Positions 37,760-39,913 of a DNA stretch of 39,913 bases are shown piece after piece. Within the stretch, counting starts at the first letter, position 1; each line of letters begins with the position of its first letter. This DNA comes from Candidatus Cryptobacteroides caccocaballi (GTDB lineage: Bacteria; Bacteroidota; Bacteroidia; Bacteroidales; UBA932): positions 1 through 39,913 of the forward strand of contig JAGHUQ010000142.1 of assembly GCA_018064725.1 (NCBI GenBank), in the 5' to 3' direction. Below the pieces are notes generated by a model. That model saw only the letters and a program-made list of their open reading frames with translations, ran no database searches and was not told the origin of the DNA. Position numbers and translations under genes: made by a program.

Positions 37760-39487
37760 ATGAATCTGAAACACTATCTGTTCGGTGTCCTTTGCATGGG
37801 CGCAGTGAGTTGCGTGAACGTAGACACCGACCTTGGAAACGCCTACATACCTATCGAGCAGCAATATGAGGTCAAGGTTGTCTCATTCCCGCTGGAAGAT
37901 GTCCAGATGAGGAAGCTCTCGAACATGTCAGGATACAGTTCAAGACGTATCACCGTGGGTGCGCTCCGCGATGACCTCTTCGGCCTCAGCGTAAAGAGCA
38001 GCGCGTTCAACCTCGTACCGGTGAGCGACACCCTTGATTTCGGAACGAATCCCGTATACAAGGACTTCCACATCTCGCTCCAGCGAGACACCATCTCCGT
38101 AGCGTCTGACGATCAGGCGAAGATCCTCCAGAACATCTATGTCTACTCCCTCAGGGACGCCGGCATCGCGATGGACGACAACATCAAGTACACCGATGAC
38201 CTCAAGAGATCATCTTTCGCATCATGCGAAAGAATATCGAAGGGCGTTCCGGTATATGATGGTGGAGATTCACTCTCGTTCAGCTTCACGAGGAAGTTCG
38301 GAGAGGATGAGTTCAAGAGGATGCTCGACCTCAGAAATTCTGACGGCCTCTACATCATCGACTCGGTAAAGCATTTCAGGGACAAGTTCCCTGGAATCTT
38401 CCTCACCTGCGACGAGCCTATCGGAAAGGGCGGAAGGTACAACTTCTTCGACACGGCCATTTCGCAGACGGACGGATATGTGACCGGCAACTTCGCCGAG
38501 CTCAAGTTCACTTCTACATATAAGGGAGAAAGGAAGGACACCTCCATCCTCTTCATGTTCGGCGCAGCCGAGTTCCCTAATATCAAGAAGGGATTCATGC
38601 CTGACCAGTTTGCATTCAATGCGACAGAGTCCGAGGATCTCGTCAAGGAGGGCCTTGCAGAAGACGTCATCTACGTAGAGGGAGGCACAGGACTCAAGCC
38701 GGTATTCTCAGCAAAGGAAATCAGGAATCGTCTCCGCGACGAATTCCTTGCACAGGGAATCAATCCTGACGACTCCAGCATCGTGATCAACAAGGCGACC
38801 ATCTGCATACCTTTCGAGTTCCCTGCAGACTACACCGAGATGATCAGATATCCGCAGACACTGAGTCCGGTAAGGCGCGTGGTCAGCACCGACGACAACG
38901 GCGAGACAATCGTAACCTATGCGAACCTCACCGACTCGGCAATTTCGGGAGAGAACCACGGAGCGATCGACCGTTCAAACCTCAATTACTCTCCTGACAT
39001 CAGCTTCCACACCCAGAAGCTTCTCTGGCTCAGGCACGAGGACAAGTCCCAGCCTACTGACGAGGACCTCGCAGACTATGACATCTGGAACACAATCATC
39101 GTCACCGAGATCGACGAGGAGCAGTCAACCACAAGTGAGGAGGATGACTACTATAACCAGCTCATGTACTACAACTACCTCAACAGCATGTATGGTGGCT
39201 ACGGCGGATATGGTGGATATGGTGGTTACGGCGGATACGGTGGCTACGGCTACGGTGGTTACGGCGGATATGGTGGATATGGCTATGGTGGATACGGATA
39301 CAACAACTACTATAGCATGATGATGTACCAGAACATGCTCATGAGCCAGAACAGCGGCAGCACAAAGAAAGCTACCGACGAGCTCGACAGGGACCGTTAC
39401 TATAGAGGTATCCTCAACGGGCCTGCAACCGTGGGCAGGGTTCCGACCATCACAGTCGTCTACGCCTACAACAAGGCTCTCAAATAG
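37760..39487 (+). CDS. DUF4270 family lipoprotein with GGY-rich insert
   Basis: Lipobox-like MGAVSC, DUF4270-like beta-rich body; ATG 2 nt after the preceding stop. Confidence 0.78.
   Translation: MNLKHYLFGVLCMGAVSCVNVDTDLGNAYIPIEQQYEVKVVSFPLEDVQMRKLSNMSGYSSRRITVGALRDDLFGLSVKSSAFNLVPVSDTLDFGTNPVYKDFHISLQRDTISVASDDQAKILQNIYVYSLRDAGIAMDDNIKYTDDLKRSSFASCERISKGVPVYDGGDSLSFSFTRKFGEDEFKRMLDLRNSDGLYIIDSVKHFRDKFPGIFLTCDEPIGKGGRYNFFDTAISQTDGYVTGNFAELKFTSTYKGERKDTSILFMFGAAEFPNIKKGFMPDQFAFNATESEDLVKEGLAEDVIYVEGGTGLKPVFSAKEIRNRLRDEFLAQGINPDDSSIVINKATICIPFEFPADYTEMIRYPQTLSPVRRVVSTDDNGETIVTYANLTDSAISGENHGAIDRSNLNYSPDISFHTQKLLWLRHEDKSQPTDEDLADYDIWNTIIVTEIDEEQSTTSEEDDYYNQLMYYNYLNSMYGGYGGYGGYGGYGGYGGYGYGGYGGYGGYGYGGYGYNNYYSMMMYQNMLMSQNSGSTKKATDELDRDRYYRGILNGPATVGRVPTITVVYAYNKALK
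39191..39300 (+). repeat. Tyr-Gly-Gly tandem repeat tract within the DUF4270 CDS
   Basis: In-frame TAY GGN GGN units encoding YGGYGGYGGYGGYGGYGYGGYGGYGGYGYGGYGY; exact 23-nt repeat at 39200-39222 and 39260-39282. Confidence 0.95.
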
Positions 39488-39494
39488 AAAACGA

Positions 39495-39528
39495 AAAAGG
39501 CTGCTCGATTGAGCAGCCTTTTAATTTT
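39495..39528. terminator. bidirectional terminator between DUF4270 and acpP
   Basis: AAAAGGCTGCTC gatt GAGCAGCCTTTT. Confidence 0.85.
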
Positions 39529-39545
39529 GGTGTATTCAAAAAGAA

Positions 39546-39785
39546 TTAACCGATTTTCTCTTCGATGTAAGCGATAGCGTCACCGACAGTCTGGATCTTC
39601 TCACCAGCCTCATCATCAGGAATAGAGATGTTGAAAGCCTTCTCGAACTCCATGATGAGCTCTACAGTGTCAAGTGAATCTGCGCCGAGATCATTAGTGA
39701 AGCTAGCGGTCTCAGTGACCTCTGCTGCATCAACGCCGAGCTTGTCAACGATGATCTCCTTTACTTTGCTTGCTACTTCTGACAT
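39546..39785 (-). CDS. acpP: acyl carrier protein
   Basis: [50 protein letters not shown] with the DSL phosphopantetheine site. Confidence 0.97.
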   Translation of the reverse strand: MSEVASKVKEIIVDKLGVDAAEVTETASFTNDLGADSLDTVELIMEFEKAFNISIPDDEAGEKIQTVGDAIAYIEEKIG

Positions 39786-39913
39786 AACAAATTAGGTTTA
39801 GTTAATAATTATAATATTGTACTTGTTTTAGTTTCAAGCTACGCGGCCAAACTGACCGAACATCCGCAAAGTAAGCAATTATTTACGAGAAATAAAAGAC
39901 TTTTTGGACCAAA

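Noticed and set aside
39191-39300. Possible CRISPR array
   Set aside because: In-frame codon tandem repeat with no unique spacers.
38919-39320. 133-aa plus-strand ORF rich in Thr/Val/Asp repeats
   Set aside because: Alternate-frame reading of the GGY repeat within the DUF4270 CDS.

Overview
The window is a gene-dense, mostly housekeeping stretch of a Bacteroidales-type genome. This is inferred from protein families, TAnnTTTG -7 promoter elements, and the secY-map-infA-rpmJ gene order. I support about 50 CDSs. The main blocks are: nrdD and a 4'-phosphopantetheinyl transferase; mdh; an NAD-dependent epimerase with a C-terminal Zn-ribbon-like tail; an EnvC/M23 protein plus a TPR protein; an ECF sigma factor overlapping a protein with an N-terminal anti-sigma/TM region and a C-terminal beta-barrel; ispE; a 57-aa PLDc_N-like microprotein (absent from the ORF track) plus a thioesterase; an EamA transporter; comM/yifB; a lipoprotein; a compact sufB-pnuC-sufC-short sufD-tsaE operon; nagB and a ROK regulator; a large ribosomal protein operon running from rplP to rplQ; a DUF4294 protein; lpxH-uppP-DUF3098-ftsX; a GT5-like half-protein plus a DUF4270 lipoprotein with a (GGY)n tract; and acpP. 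I saw no CRISPR array, tRNA, rRNA, transposon or recognisable defence system. The best leads are: (i) the ECF sigma / dual-membrane anti-sigma pair, with interlocking inverted repeats in its leader; (ii) the ribosomal supercluster starting at rplP, with its own promoter and no rpsC upstream; (iii) the suf operon with pnuC inserted and a half-length SufD; (iv) the GT5-like probable pseudoenzyme coupled to a GGY-rich DUF4270 lipoprotein. All calls come from reading the sequence and from memory of protein families. No database search was run.
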